Source of the DNA: Fimenecus sp900545625
GTDB lineage: Bacteria; Bacillota; Clostridia; Oscillospirales; Acutalibacteraceae
Assembly (NCBI GenBank): GCA_963931525.1
Contig: OZ007023.1
Coordinates: forward strand, 806,001 to 870,000
Reading direction: 5' to 3'
DNA: 64,000 nucleotides
A program made the position numbers and the translations under genes. The notes beneath the pieces are model-generated. The model was not told the DNA's origin. It ran no database searches and saw nothing but the letters and a program-made list of their open reading frames with translations. Position 1 is the stretch's first letter; each line of letters starts with the position of its first letter. Of this stretch, positions 35,073 through 44,615 are shown piece by piece.

Positions 35073-35471
35073 TGCGCCAAAAGACAGCGAAGCATCCCGG
35101 AAACATAATTTTTGTATGTATTGAAAAAGCAGCTTTGCATTTTGGATAAAGCGCTGTTGTATGGACCTTTGATATAGCAAAATTAAAAATTCCTGCCGTA
35201 GGGGCGGGCAAACCACCGCGTAGTGGCGCGCTTCCACGCGCGCCTGTGCAAAGTGCGGTGACCAAGAACTTCCCGTCTGCCTTGAAAATCCACTGTACGA
35301 TTTCCCGAAGATGAAATCAAAGTTTTTACTTTTGGGCAGGCATGGAAGCCTGCCACTACGCGTGGTGCGTCTTTGATTTCTGCGCAGCCTTTTCAAGGCG
35401 CAAAGCTTTGAAAAATCAGAGGTTTTTGAGGATTAGATAGTCAAATCTGAAATATGTAAGGGAGATAAAAT
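35073..35471. repeat. Repeat-rich intergenic region sharing a motif with 26.8 kb
   Basis: CTGCCGTAGGGGCGGG at 35193-35208 is identical to 26841-26856. Downstream are a hairpin of GGCGCG/CGCGCC (35225-35244), a hairpin of GGCAGGC/GCCTGCC (35335-35354) and outer arms GCGTAGTGGC (35218-35227) and GCCACTACGC (35352-35361). It therefore looks like a composite inverted-repeat element of about 170 bases. No gene is visible. Confidence 0.55.
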
Positions 35472-36074
35472 ATGAAAATTGTATTTAAAAACAATATTAA
35501 ATCATATTTATTGCTCTTCTTGTTAAGTATAATAGCAGGGTTGTCCGTTGTATTTTTTTGTGAGTTTCCTAGTAATGATTTGTGGGCGTTTTCTTATTGG
35601 AGTTCAGAAACTTTTGGATTTTGGATGTTTAGCACGTCACTAATCGTATTACTAAGTGAAAAAAGAAAAACAGCAACTATAAACTCTATAATATATATTT
35701 TTATGGTGTTTTTGACTACTGACATCTATAAATCTTTTCGCTTGTATTGGAATGGATACACACCTTTTAATTCGTTGATAGAATTATCGTTAAATAGTAT
35801 AGATGACTGGCTATTATATAGTTTACCCATTGCTCTTATAGGTGGCATTTTAGGTGCAATATTATGGAATGGTAGAAAAAATAATGTTTATGGGAAAATA
35901 TTATGCATTTTACCTGCTATATTTATTTTAGTTGAAATCGGTTTGTTGTTTTACAGTGTTTTCATAAACCATACAAAATTATTTTCAGCAATAACGGATA
36001 CAATATGGTTTATATTATATTTAATATTCTTAAGGTTTGAAGTATTCAAAAAAAGCAAGCAATGCAAATCGTAA
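35472..36074 (+). CDS. AT-rich multi-spanning membrane protein, unknown
   Basis: 200 residues with about six membrane helices and a basic C-terminus (KKSKQCKS). AAGGGAG lies before the ATG. The gene is strikingly AT-rich, with codons such as ATA, TTA and AAT throughout, while its neighbours prefer GC-rich codons. That points to recent transfer from a low-GC donor. No mobile-element gene is adjacent, only the repeat on its left. I do not recognise a family. Confidence 0.7.
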   Translation: MKIVFKNNIKSYLLLFLLSIIAGLSVVFFCEFPSNDLWAFSYWSSETFGFWMFSTSLIVLLSEKRKTATINSIIYIFMVFLTTDIYKSFRLYWNGYTPFNSLIELSLNSIDDWLLYSLPIALIGGILGAILWNGRKNNVYGKILCILPAIFILVEIGLLFYSVFINHTKLFSAITDTIWFILYLIFLRFEVFKKSKQCKS

Positions 36075-36200
36075 TTTTCCCGTCGCAGGCGAGGTCTTCC
36101 GCACCCGCCCTGCAAATGAAAGAGAAACTTTCTGCGTGACGCGTTTGTTCTTGCACCTTACTGCGGCTCTGAGAGGAAAATGTCTTATTTTACAGCATAG

Positions 36201-36236
36201 AACAACGGGGTATCCTTTTTCGGATACCCCGTTGTT
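36201..36236 (-). terminator. Hairpin terminator of the phosphoesterase gene
   Basis: A perfect 15-bp stem (AACAACGGGGTATCC and its complement) around a 6-base loop, 15 bases past the stop of the minus-strand gene. The T-run is weak. Confidence 0.65.
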
Positions 36237-36250
36237 CCGTATTTTCCTTT

Positions 36251-37861
36251 TTACTTCATAAACCTGCCGTAGCGAACCTGATTTACGATGAAACCGATCG
36301 CCAGCGCCAAAAGCAGCGGGATGAGCAGGATGATGAGCGCTAATATCCCGATGATGACGATCGGCACGCCCTTTTTGCTCTTTTTGCGCGCGGGCTTTTC
36401 TTCGGGCGCTTTTTTGGGCGGCGCCTGCTCGCCCTCGGCGTAATAGGGCAGGATCGGCAGCACCGCGTTGTAGGAGGGGATACCCGTGTTATGAAGAAGC
36501 GGCTCTACGAAATCGCACAGCGAATCCGAGACCTTCAGCAGCTTGCGCACCTTGATGTGCAGCGCGCCGAACACGGAGTCGAGGATGGACAAAAGCCCCA
36601 TCGTGATCTTGTATTCCGCGTCATCGGGCGAATACAGGTCCTCGCCGCCGTAGAGGTTCGTGACCATATCCACGATGAAATCCACCACGGGCCGGTCTGC
36701 GATGTCGGCATAATCTTCGGGAGAAAGTCCCGTTTCCTTCTTCGTCCATTTGGCGACCTTGCCGATGGTCAGCTTGTTTAAGAGCTTGGCGACCGGCTTT
36801 ACAAGCCAGCCGATCTTGTAAATGAGCTTCTTTTTGATGCTGATGGACGTTGCCATGTCGGCGAACTTGTGCGTGTCGCCCGCCGCCGCTTTGACCATGT
36901 CGCGCACGATGCCGACCATTTGGTTTTTCAAATAGTCTTGCAACGACTTTCCTTTCAGGTCAAAATCCACCTTTTCGGTCACAAGGTCGGTCGTGGTCGA
37001 CACGATGCCCGCCGCCTCGTCCACCACCACGGTGCGGATCGGCGCGGGGTAGCCGATGGTCGCGGCGGTGGAAATGGTATACAGGGTGTTGCCGCGTTTG
37101 CTTTCGACCTTGTCGATGTGGTGGATGTGCGTGTGGCCGGTGAGCATGAACTGGATGCCCATATCGGCGTATTGCTCGCGGCGGATGTCGAAGTCGCCGT
37201 GCATGTCGTTTTTGCCGATGAGCGCGTACACGGGGGAGGGGGCGATGAGCGGGTGATGCGTCATGGCAAGGATGAACTGCCCATTTTTGCGCGCGTCCTC
37301 CGCCTGCTCGCACAGCCACTTGTAGCAGTCCTCCGAAATGCCGCTTTTGCCCGTCAGGTTGCGGTCGTCGTTGATCGCAAACAGGCGGTAGCCCTCCTGC
37401 AGCTGTACAACATAGGACATACTGTCGCGGTGTACGGAGATCGCCTCGTCCGGGCCGAACTCGCGGTACATCTCGTAAAGCTCCTCGCGCTTTGCGGCGG
37501 GGATCTTTACCTTTTCATCCCCAACGTAGGAATTCGTCTGTCCGTCGTCCTGGTAGTCGTGCGTGGCGGTGATGACGTACACGCGCTTGCCTGCGGCTTT
37601 CAAGCCGCGCAGCATTTCGATGAACTCCTTATGCGAATCGTATTCACCGTTCGAGGTGGTGTCGCCGGAAAGCAGTACGATATCGGTGCGCTTGTCCGCC
37701 TTGATCTGGCGAAACGCCGCGTCAAGGATCTCCGCCGAATATTGCAGCGGCATTTGGCTTTTGGCGTTTGCCGTTTCATAGGCCGCGCCGGAAACGCCCG
37801 TGGATTTCGCATAATAATGGGTATCCGTGATCACCGTTACCGTGAGCGGTGCTTTTGCCAT
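36251..37861 (-). CDS. Membrane-anchored metallophosphoesterase (calcineurin-like)
   Basis: 536 residues. Metal-binding motifs in order: DTH at 13-15, GDT (LLSGDTTSNGEY), an ATHD in place of GNHD, MTHH and GHTHIHH. After the catalytic domain (about 1-300) comes a helical region, then a basic stretch (PARKKSKKG) and one C-terminal membrane helix (about 505-528). No signal peptide is seen, so the enzyme domain probably faces the cytoplasm on a tail anchor. AGGAGG precedes the ATG, 12 bases after thrS. The substrate is unknown. Confidence 0.85.
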   Translation of the reverse strand: MAKAPLTVTVITDTHYYAKSTGVSGAAYETANAKSQMPLQYSAEILDAAFRQIKADKRTDIVLLSGDTTSNGEYDSHKEFIEMLRGLKAAGKRVYVITATHDYQDDGQTNSYVGDEKVKIPAAKREELYEMYREFGPDEAISVHRDSMSYVVQLQEGYRLFAINDDRNLTGKSGISEDCYKWLCEQAEDARKNGQFILAMTHHPLIAPSPVYALIGKNDMHGDFDIRREQYADMGIQFMLTGHTHIHHIDKVESKRGNTLYTISTAATIGYPAPIRTVVVDEAAGIVSTTTDLVTEKVDFDLKGKSLQDYLKNQMVGIVRDMVKAAAGDTHKFADMATSISIKKKLIYKIGWLVKPVAKLLNKLTIGKVAKWTKKETGLSPEDYADIADRPVVDFIVDMVTNLYGGEDLYSPDDAEYKITMGLLSILDSVFGALHIKVRKLLKVSDSLCDFVEPLLHNTGIPSYNAVLPILPYYAEGEQAPPKKAPEEKPARKKSKKGVPIVIIGILALIILLIPLLLALAIGFIVNQVRYGRFMK

Positions 37862-37873
37862 AGGGCTTCCTCC

Positions 37874-39784
37874 TTATTTTGCTTTGGTTTGAATTTCTTC
37901 GGTCAAGCGCGCAAGCAGATCGTCGAGTGTAAACGAGCCGATGTCGCCCTCGCCGCGGTGCGACACGGAGACCGAGCCGTCCTCGACCTCCTTGTCGCCG
38001 ACGATGAGCCAATACGGCAGCCGCTGCAGCCTTGCCTCACGGATCTTATACCCGATCTTTTCGCTGCGGTCATCCACCGAAGCGCGGATGCCGTGCTCGA
38101 ACAGGATCTTGCGGATCTCTTCGGCGCGAGCGGCATGGCGGTCGGCAATCGGCAGCACGCGCACCTGCTCGGGCGAAAGCCACAGCGGGAATGCGCCGGC
38201 AAAATGCTCGATGAGGATCCCGATGAAGCGTTCGATCGAACCGAACACGACGCGGTGGATCATGATCGGGCGGTGCTTCTCGCCGTCCGCGCCCGTGTAT
38301 TCTGCTTCAAAGCGCTGCGGCAGCTGGAAGTCGAGCTGAATCGTGCCGCACTGCCATGTTCTGCCTAAAGAGTCCTCCAAGTGGAAGTCGATCTTCGGCC
38401 CGTAAAACGCGCCGTCGCCCTCGTTGACGACATACGGCAGGTGCAGCTCGTCAAGCGCCTTGCGAAGACCCTCGGTCGCCATCTCCCAATCCTCGTCGCT
38501 GCCCATGGAATCCTCGGGACGGGTGGACAGCTCCACATGGTATTTGAAGCCGAACAGCGTGTAGACCTCGTCAATGAGCCGCACAACGCCCTTGATCTCG
38601 TCGGTGATCTGCTCCGGCATCATGAAGATGTGCGCGTCATCCTGCGTAAAGCAGCGCACGCGCATCAGCCCGTGCAGCGCGCCCGATTTTTCATGACGGT
38701 GCACAAGCCCCAGCTCGCCCATGCGGATGGGCAGGTCGCGGTAGGAATGCGGTTCGGATTTGTAAACGAGCAGCCCGCCCGGGCAATTCATCGGCTTAAT
38801 GGCAAAGTCCGTATCGTCAATGACGGTGGTGTACATGTTTTCCTTGTAGTGATCCCAGTGCCCGGAGGTCTCCCAAAGCTGGCGGTTGAGCATCATCGGG
38901 GTCGAGATTTCCACATACCCTTCGCGCGTGTGGATCTGCCGCCAATAGTCGATCAGTGTGTTTTTGAGGATCATGCCGTTCGGCAGGAAAAACGGGAATC
39001 CGGGGCCCTCGTCCATCATGGCAAAGAGCTTGAGCTCGCGCCCGAGCTTTCTGTGATCGCGCTTTTTCGCTTCCTCAATGCGCGCGAGATACTCGTCGAG
39101 CGCCGACTGCTTCGGGAACGCCGTCGCGTAAATGCGCTGGAGCATTTTGTTGTGCTCATCGCCGCGCCAGTACGCGCCTGTGCAGGAGGTCAGCTTGAAC
39201 GCCTTTACCGCGCCTGTGGACATCAGGTGCGGCCCCGCGCAAAGCTCGTCGAATTCGCCCTGCCGGTAAAACGAGATCGGCTCGTTTTTCTCGGCATGCT
39301 CTTCGATGAGCTCGACCTTGTAAGTCTCGCCCTTTTCGCGCATACGCTTGAGCGCCTCGTCGGGGGAGAGCGTATACCGTTCGAGCGGCAAGTCCTCCTT
39401 GACGATCTTTTTCATTTCCGCCTCGATCTTCGTTAGCACCTCGGGCGTGAAGACCGTATCGGAATCAAAGTCGTAATAAAACCCGTTGTCAATGGCGGGA
39501 CCGATGGCGAGCTTCGTCTCGGGGTACAGCCGCTTGACCGCCTGCGCTAAGATGTGCGAAGCGGTATGGCGGAACGCGCGCCGGCCGTCCTCGTCGTCAA
39601 AGGTCAAAATTTCCAGCGTGCAGTCCTTGGAGATCTCCGTGCGCAGATCGCAGACCTCGCCGTCTACTTTCGCAAGGCATGCCGCCTTGTAAAGCCCCAT
39701 GCCGAGGCTTTTCGCGACCTCGGCGGCGGTTACGGGCGCTTCAAAGCTTTTGACCGAGCCGTCTTTCAATGTGATGTTGAACAT
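37874..39784 (-). CDS. thrS: Threonyl-tRNA synthetase
   Basis: 636 residues in the standard order: TGS domain (1-62), editing domain with H73 and H77 (HTASHILAQA), class II catalytic core (for example MLNRQLWETSGHWDHYKENM and NCPGG with its zinc ligand) and an anticodon-binding domain at the end (RVLPIADRHAARAEEI). It charges tRNA-Thr and clears mischarged serine. AGGAGG precedes the ATG. A T-box leader controls it, and the phosphoesterase gene follows after 12 bases and is probably co-transcribed. Confidence 0.97.
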   Translation of the reverse strand: MFNITLKDGSVKSFEAPVTAAEVAKSLGMGLYKAACLAKVDGEVCDLRTEISKDCTLEILTFDDEDGRRAFRHTASHILAQAVKRLYPETKLAIGPAIDNGFYYDFDSDTVFTPEVLTKIEAEMKKIVKEDLPLERYTLSPDEALKRMREKGETYKVELIEEHAEKNEPISFYRQGEFDELCAGPHLMSTGAVKAFKLTSCTGAYWRGDEHNKMLQRIYATAFPKQSALDEYLARIEEAKKRDHRKLGRELKLFAMMDEGPGFPFFLPNGMILKNTLIDYWRQIHTREGYVEISTPMMLNRQLWETSGHWDHYKENMYTTVIDDTDFAIKPMNCPGGLLVYKSEPHSYRDLPIRMGELGLVHRHEKSGALHGLMRVRCFTQDDAHIFMMPEQITDEIKGVVRLIDEVYTLFGFKYHVELSTRPEDSMGSDEDWEMATEGLRKALDELHLPYVVNEGDGAFYGPKIDFHLEDSLGRTWQCGTIQLDFQLPQRFEAEYTGADGEKHRPIMIHRVVFGSIERFIGILIEHFAGAFPLWLSPEQVRVLPIADRHAARAEEIRKILFEHGIRASVDDRSEKIGYKIREARLQRLPYWLIVGDKEVEDGSVSVSHRGEGDIGSFTLDDLLARLTEEIQTKAK

Positions 39785-39826
39785 ACTGCATCCTCCTTAA
39801 AATGCGGAAAACATACAAAAATCGCT

Positions 39827-40085
39827 TTGGGAAAAACAAAAGCATCTCACCCCGAAAAGGGATGAAATGCTCACATTCCACGGTTCCACCCAAATTGGCG
39901 CAGTGCGCCCGCTCAAACGCCTTAACGCGGCGGCACGGCGCGCCTTACGGCCGCAGCTTTGCGGCGCGCACTCGGGAGGGGTATCGGGCTTTTTACGCTT
40001 TACCCGCGCTTGCAGCCGCGGCGCGGACTCTCTGAAAAAGCGTTTGGGAAAGCCGTCGGGCTCCGTCAACGATTTATACAATACA
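39827..40085 (-). promoter_or_regulatory. T-box riboswitch controlling thrS
   Basis: Read on the minus strand, the leader shows the T-box core TGGGTGGAACCG (39892-39881), then a terminator stem GAGCATTTCATCCC/GGGGTGAGATGC (39872-39842) and a T-rich tract. An AGAGAG element near its 5' end belongs to stem I. ACC in GATACCCC (39982-39980) is a likely threonine specifier codon. Uncharged tRNA-Thr would stabilise the antiterminator and switch thrS on. Confidence 0.88.
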
Positions 40086-40096
40086 GATTATACTAT

Positions 40097-40125
40097 ATTA
40101 TAGCCGCGCATGCCCGAAAAATCAA
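40097..40125 (-). promoter_or_regulatory. Promoter of the T-box/thrS transcript
   Basis: TTGATT (40125-40120) and TATAAT (40102-40097) on the minus strand are 17 bases apart and place the start of transcription just before stem I of the T-box. Confidence 0.7.
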
Positions 40126-40253
40126 CCCCTATTTTCATAACCGTCTTGCGGGCGGAAGCGCCGTGCGGCGCGCCGGTACAAAGGGGTGGAAATTTTTCGG
40201 GAACTATGCTATACTGTAAAACTGTAAAAAACATCGAATATAGGAGAAACCCT

Positions 40254-42518
40254 ATGTCACCCTCAAAAACCCCCAAGCGCAGCGGCGCCTTGCGCACAGG
40301 CGCGCTGCTTGCGGCGCTCACGCTGCTGTTTTCCGGCTGCGGGGCGGGCACAGATGTGCAAACGCAGAAAATCGGCACGCGCACCGTCGAGACCGCGCAG
40401 TACGCGGGCGCCGAAACGCACCATACGAGCGCCGACAACTTAGTCTTTGTTACAAGCTCAGGGCTTGTGGAGCTCTACTACGACAGCGCGACGGATTCCG
40501 CCGCCGTGCGCGAGACGAATACCGGCACGATGTGGCAGGCGCTTCCCGCCGCGCGGACGGACGGCGCCGAGGTGCAGTCCGCCGTCGTCACGGTCGAGGT
40601 GTCAAACGGCGGCACGGTGTATACCCTCAATTCGCAGGACAACGCCGTAGCATTCGGGACTTCCGAATTCAATCCCACGCAAACCGGCATGGAATTGACC
40701 TATCACATGGCGCTGGACGCCGAAACGGCGGCGCTCAATGTGGCGGATGTCCCCACAGGTGCGCCGTATGTGTCTGTGACCGTGGCGTTTACATTGGAAG
40801 ACGGCGCGCTGCGCGTGTCGGTGCATTGCAGCGATATACAGGTAAGCGCCGGCTTCGTGCTGGAGCGCCTGACGCTGCTTGATTGGTTCGGTGCTACGGA
40901 TTCCGCCGCCGAAGGGGACTATATGCTCCTGCCCGACGGCAGCGGTGCGACCGAAATGATCGCAGGCACGTCGTCGGACGCGTACACCGAAAAGACCTTT
41001 GTGACCTACGGTGCGGACGCCGCACTCGGGGAACAGGCCGAAACGGCGGACGGCGGCATTGCCTTTACCTCTGCTTTGCTGCCCGTTTACGGCATGAAGC
41101 GCGGGGAAAGCGCCTTTGTTGCGATCATCGAAAGCGGGGACGCGATCTCCCGCATCACCTCGCACCGTGCCGCAGGCGACGTGCTGTATAACCGCATCGG
41201 CGCAACGTTCTGTGTGACGGATACCGCGCTTCTCGGCGGCGAGGGCGATCAAACGCTGTATACCGGCAATGCCTACACCGGCGAGCTCGGGATCTGCTAC
41301 CGCTTTTTGTCCAACCGCAACGCCGGCTATTCCGGCATGGCGGCGGCATGCCGCGAGGTGCTCATCCGCAACGGCGTTTTGCCTTCACAGGCGGCATCAG
41401 TCCCCGAAACGCTGCCATTGCTTTTAACGGCGTACGGCGCAGCGGCGAAAAGTAACCCGAATCGCAGCGAAACGCTGACGGATTATATGCAGATGCAGGA
41501 GCTTCTGCGTCTGCTCAAAGCAAAAAGCGTGGATAACGTTTTGCTGCGCATGTCCGGCGCGCTGGACGGCGCAACGTCGCAGGGGTTGCTTAAAAGCAGC
41601 GATCTTTCCGGCAAGCTCGGCAGTGAAAAGGAGCTGGAAGCACTGCTGCAATATGCGCAGACCCAGCAATTCTCGGTTTACCTGAATGTGGACATCGCTT
41701 CGTTCGGCAGGCGCAGTGCGAGAAAGTCCGCGCATGCCGCCGAAAACATTGCGGGCGATACGCTGTCTATGGCGGTCAACAACCCGTTTACCGGTGTGGC
41801 GGGGGATGCGCAGCATACGCGCTATTTGCTGCGGCAGACCGAGATCGGCGAAAACGTGGATGCATTCGTCAACGATTTCCACAGTCTCGCGTTCAGCGGC
41901 TACTGTATAGACGATGCGGGCAGCACGCTCTATTCCGATTACGCAAGCGCGGGCAATACGCGCACCGTCGCCGCGGGGCTCATGCAGGAACAGGCGGCGA
42001 CCCTTGCCGCCGGCAGAACGCTTATGGTCGATACGGGCAACGCCTACCTGCTGCGCGATGCCGACATTGTCGTGGATCTGCCAAGTGCCGCCGTATATCC
42101 CGAAACCGACGGCTACACGTCCGTCCCGTTCGTGCAAATGGTGCTGCATGGACTTGTTGCCTATGCGCACGAGCCGATCAATCTTGCCGAGAACAGCGAA
42201 ACGGCGTTCCTCAAAGCGCTGGAATACGGCGCAATGCCGAGCTACGCTTGGGATTATACCAAAACGGGCGACGAGACGATCGACACGGTCTACCACTATG
42301 AATCGCAGATCAATACCGCAGCCGCAAATTATCTGACGGCGGCGCAGACGCTCGGCGATTTGCAGGATGCGCGCATGACGGCGCACTACGAGGTGCAGGA
42401 CGGTGTGTACTGCACGGAGTACAACAACAGCACCACCCTGTATTTCAACTATACGGACGAGGCGGTTACCGTAAACTCCATTACCGTCGAGCCGATGTCC
42501 TGCCAGCGCGTGAACTGA
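40254..42518 (+). CDS. DUF5696-type lipoprotein
   Basis: 754 residues from the ATG at 40254 behind AGGAG. A signal peptide ends in the lipobox LFSGC with C29, so the protein is lipid-anchored outside the cell. The mature part resembles DUF5696 proteins: a beta-rich N-terminal region (about 55-330), then a barrel-like region with ADIVVDLPSAAVYPET and a short beta end domain. These proteins occur next to polysaccharide and glycan genes in Clostridia, but their function is not established. It is divergent from thrS and has its own terminator. Confidence 0.75.
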   Translation: MSPSKTPKRSGALRTGALLAALTLLFSGCGAGTDVQTQKIGTRTVETAQYAGAETHHTSADNLVFVTSSGLVELYYDSATDSAAVRETNTGTMWQALPAARTDGAEVQSAVVTVEVSNGGTVYTLNSQDNAVAFGTSEFNPTQTGMELTYHMALDAETAALNVADVPTGAPYVSVTVAFTLEDGALRVSVHCSDIQVSAGFVLERLTLLDWFGATDSAAEGDYMLLPDGSGATEMIAGTSSDAYTEKTFVTYGADAALGEQAETADGGIAFTSALLPVYGMKRGESAFVAIIESGDAISRITSHRAAGDVLYNRIGATFCVTDTALLGGEGDQTLYTGNAYTGELGICYRFLSNRNAGYSGMAAACREVLIRNGVLPSQAASVPETLPLLLTAYGAAAKSNPNRSETLTDYMQMQELLRLLKAKSVDNVLLRMSGALDGATSQGLLKSSDLSGKLGSEKELEALLQYAQTQQFSVYLNVDIASFGRRSARKSAHAAENIAGDTLSMAVNNPFTGVAGDAQHTRYLLRQTEIGENVDAFVNDFHSLAFSGYCIDDAGSTLYSDYASAGNTRTVAAGLMQEQAATLAAGRTLMVDTGNAYLLRDADIVVDLPSAAVYPETDGYTSVPFVQMVLHGLVAYAHEPINLAENSETAFLKALEYGAMPSYAWDYTKTGDETIDTVYHYESQINTAAANYLTAAQTLGDLQDARMTAHYEVQDGVYCTEYNNSTTLYFNYTDEAVTVNSITVEPMSCQRVN

Positions 42519-42560
42519 TCGAAACGGAAATCCAGCGTATAAATAAGATAGTATAAAAAT

Positions 42561-42598
42561 GACCGTCCCTGCAGGATCTCCTGCGGGGACGGTTTTTC
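42561..42598 (+). terminator. Terminator after the DUF5696 lipoprotein gene
   Basis: ACCGTCCC and GGGGACGGT close a longer stem with inner GCAGG/CCTGC, followed by five T residues; 43 bases past the stop. Confidence 0.85.
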
Positions 42599-42630
42599 AA
42601 GTGTAAGACGGCGGGCTGTGATACCCGGAA

Positions 42631-43113
42631 CTACTGCGTAATATCGCCGAACTCGGCGTTCGCCGTCTGCCGCAGGTCGTTCGGTGCAAGCTCTGCCTGC
42701 ACGCCGATTTTTCCCGCGCTGACGATGATCGTCTCAAAGTCCTGCGCGGTTCGGTCGATGACGGTCGGGAACGCTTTTTTCATCCCGATGGGGCTGCACC
42801 CGCCGCGCACATAGCCTGTGAGGGGCAACAGATCCTTGACGTGCAGCATTTCCACATGCTTTTCGCCGACACAAGCCGCCGCAGCTTTCAGGTCCAGTTC
42901 CGCAGGGGCGGGGATCACGAACACATAGCACTGCCCGCTTTTGCCCCGTGTCACGAGTGTTTTGAAAATGCGGGCGGCATCTATGCCCAAAAGTGCGGCA
43001 ACACGCATCCCGTCTACCGCCTCGCCGCCGTGCGCGTAGGTGTGCACGCGGTAGGCGATCTTTTCCCGATCCAGAATGCGCATGGCGTTGGTTTTCGGCA
43101 GTCCTTTTGCCAA
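42631..43113 (-). CDS. ybaK: Cys-tRNA(Pro)/Cys-tRNA(Cys) deacylase
   Basis: 160 residues from a TTG start at 43113 with GAGGTG placed 6 bases before it; a GTG three codons upstream is less well placed. The YbaK/EbsC fold is shown by KTNAMRILDREKIAYRVHTY, KTLVTRGKSGQCYVFVIPA, GGCSPIGMKK and the C-terminal SAGKIGVQAELAP. It removes cysteine mistakenly attached to tRNA-Pro, acting in trans after prolyl-tRNA synthetase. It follows dacA by a few bases and shares its transcript. Confidence 0.92.
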   Translation of the reverse strand: MAKGLPKTNAMRILDREKIAYRVHTYAHGGEAVDGMRVAALLGIDAARIFKTLVTRGKSGQCYVFVIPAPAELDLKAAAACVGEKHVEMLHVKDLLPLTGYVRGGCSPIGMKKAFPTVIDRTAQDFETIIVSAGKIGVQAELAPNDLRQTANAEFGDITQ

Positions 43114-43123
43114 AGCGTTCACC

Positions 43124-44482
43124 TCATTTTAAGTTGCGGAAGTTCTTTATGGTCTTGGGGGCTCTTCGGCGCTTTTTCTGCCGATTGTGCCGTATGATCA
43201 GCCCGATATAGACGGCGAGCACCAAAAGGACCAGTGCAAAAACGATCAGGAACACGGTAGAGTGGAACAGTTGGACGATCCCGTTGCCGAGATACAGGAA
43301 GATGCTCACGTCTACGTCCTCGGCGGCGACCAGATTGACCGTTGCGATCTCATCGCCCGCGTACAGGATCCGCGCTTTCCCCAGCACATCCCCTTTTTTG
43401 ACCGGCGCATCCACCGTAGTCGGCGTTTCCTCGGGGATCGCTTCGATGAGTACGCTGTTTTCGTCGTTGCCCACGGGTACGAGTGCCGTCACCTCGGTTT
43501 CGGGTACCAGGCGTACATGGTCGGCGTCGCTGGAGAGGCGCACATCCACTACAGTCACAATGCGCGTGGTGTCAGCGACCTTCGTCATGCGCAGGTTGTC
43601 AAACGCCCATTCAAAGAGCGTCTTACAATCCAAAAATGCACGGTTGTCTGGATTGCCGTCGCCGTTGACATCCTCATACGGCGCGCCCATGACGACCGCC
43701 AAATAATTATAGCCGTCCTTGCTCGCCGTGGAAATGACACACCGTCCGGCGCCCGAGGTCGAGCCGGTCTTGACGCCCGATGCATATTCGCAGTAATAGG
43801 TTTTAAAATTCGGGTTGATCAGCCAGTTTGTCGAAAGCAGATTGCGTTCTTCGCTTTTATTTGTGGCGGGCAGGGTATAGCTGACGGTGTTGACGATCTC
43901 CGAAAACAGCGGCAACTCCAGCGCGTGCTGCGTGATCAGCGCCAGATCGCGTGCGGTGGAGTAGTGCCCTTCGGTGTCTAAGCCGTGGGGGTTGACGAAA
44001 TGCGTGTTCGTGCAGCCCAGAGAAGCGGCAAAATCATTCATCATCTGCACAAAGGCGGGCACGCTCCCGCCGCCGATGTAATCCGCCAAAATGACCGCCG
44101 CTTCGTTGGCACTGCGCACCAAAAGGCAGTATAAAAGCTGGCGCACCGTCAGCTCTTCGCCTGCAAGCAGCCCCGCCGTGGAGCTGTTCGTGCCCGCGAT
44201 GGCGTCGATGGACGACTGCTTGACAGTCACAACGGCGTCAAGATCCTGGCAGTTTTCGATCGTGAGAATGGCGGTGGTGATTTTTGTAAGGGACGCGGGC
44301 GCGGTGACCTTGTCCGCATTTTTGTCAAAGATCACCGTGTTGCTGTCCAAATTCAAAAGCAGCACGATATCCGCGCTGATACCCATGGTGTCTAAGGATG
44401 CGTTAAAGGCGGCAGAACCCGGCAAAATGCAGGTGCAAATCAGAAGTATGAGCGCCAGAAAAAAAGAAAAAGCACGCTTCAA
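43124..44482 (-). CDS. D-alanyl-D-alanine carboxypeptidase (PBP5/DacF type)
   Basis: 452 residues from a TTG start behind AGAGGTG. A signal peptide (1-24) precedes the serine transpeptidase-like domain with S64-LT-K67, S124-A-N126 and K238-T-G240. A beta-rich PBP5 C-terminal domain (about 295-400) is followed by a membrane helix (about 408-428) and a very basic tail, unlike the amphipathic anchor of classical PBP5. It trims the terminal D-alanine from peptidoglycan stems. DacF-like members act in sporulation, but vegetative use is equally likely. Confidence 0.93.
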   Translation of the reverse strand: MKRAFSFFLALILLICTCILPGSAAFNASLDTMGISADIVLLLNLDSNTVIFDKNADKVTAPASLTKITTAILTIENCQDLDAVVTVKQSSIDAIAGTNSSTAGLLAGEELTVRQLLYCLLVRSANEAAVILADYIGGGSVPAFVQMMNDFAASLGCTNTHFVNPHGLDTEGHYSTARDLALITQHALELPLFSEIVNTVSYTLPATNKSEERNLLSTNWLINPNFKTYYCEYASGVKTGSTSGAGRCVISTASKDGYNYLAVVMGAPYEDVNGDGNPDNRAFLDCKTLFEWAFDNLRMTKVADTTRIVTVVDVRLSSDADHVRLVPETEVTALVPVGNDENSVLIEAIPEETPTTVDAPVKKGDVLGKARILYAGDEIATVNLVAAEDVDVSIFLYLGNGIVQLFHSTVFLIVFALVLLVLAVYIGLIIRHNRQKKRRRAPKTIKNFRNLK

Positions 44483-44615
44483 AGCGTTTCACCTCTTGAA
44501 AAGAACACGCAAAACGTGTAAAATACTATATTACATATGGGATCCGAATCGGACATCAAACAGTATACCAAAATTTTTAAACGATGGCAACCCAAATCAA
44601 AGGATGTGAACCATT

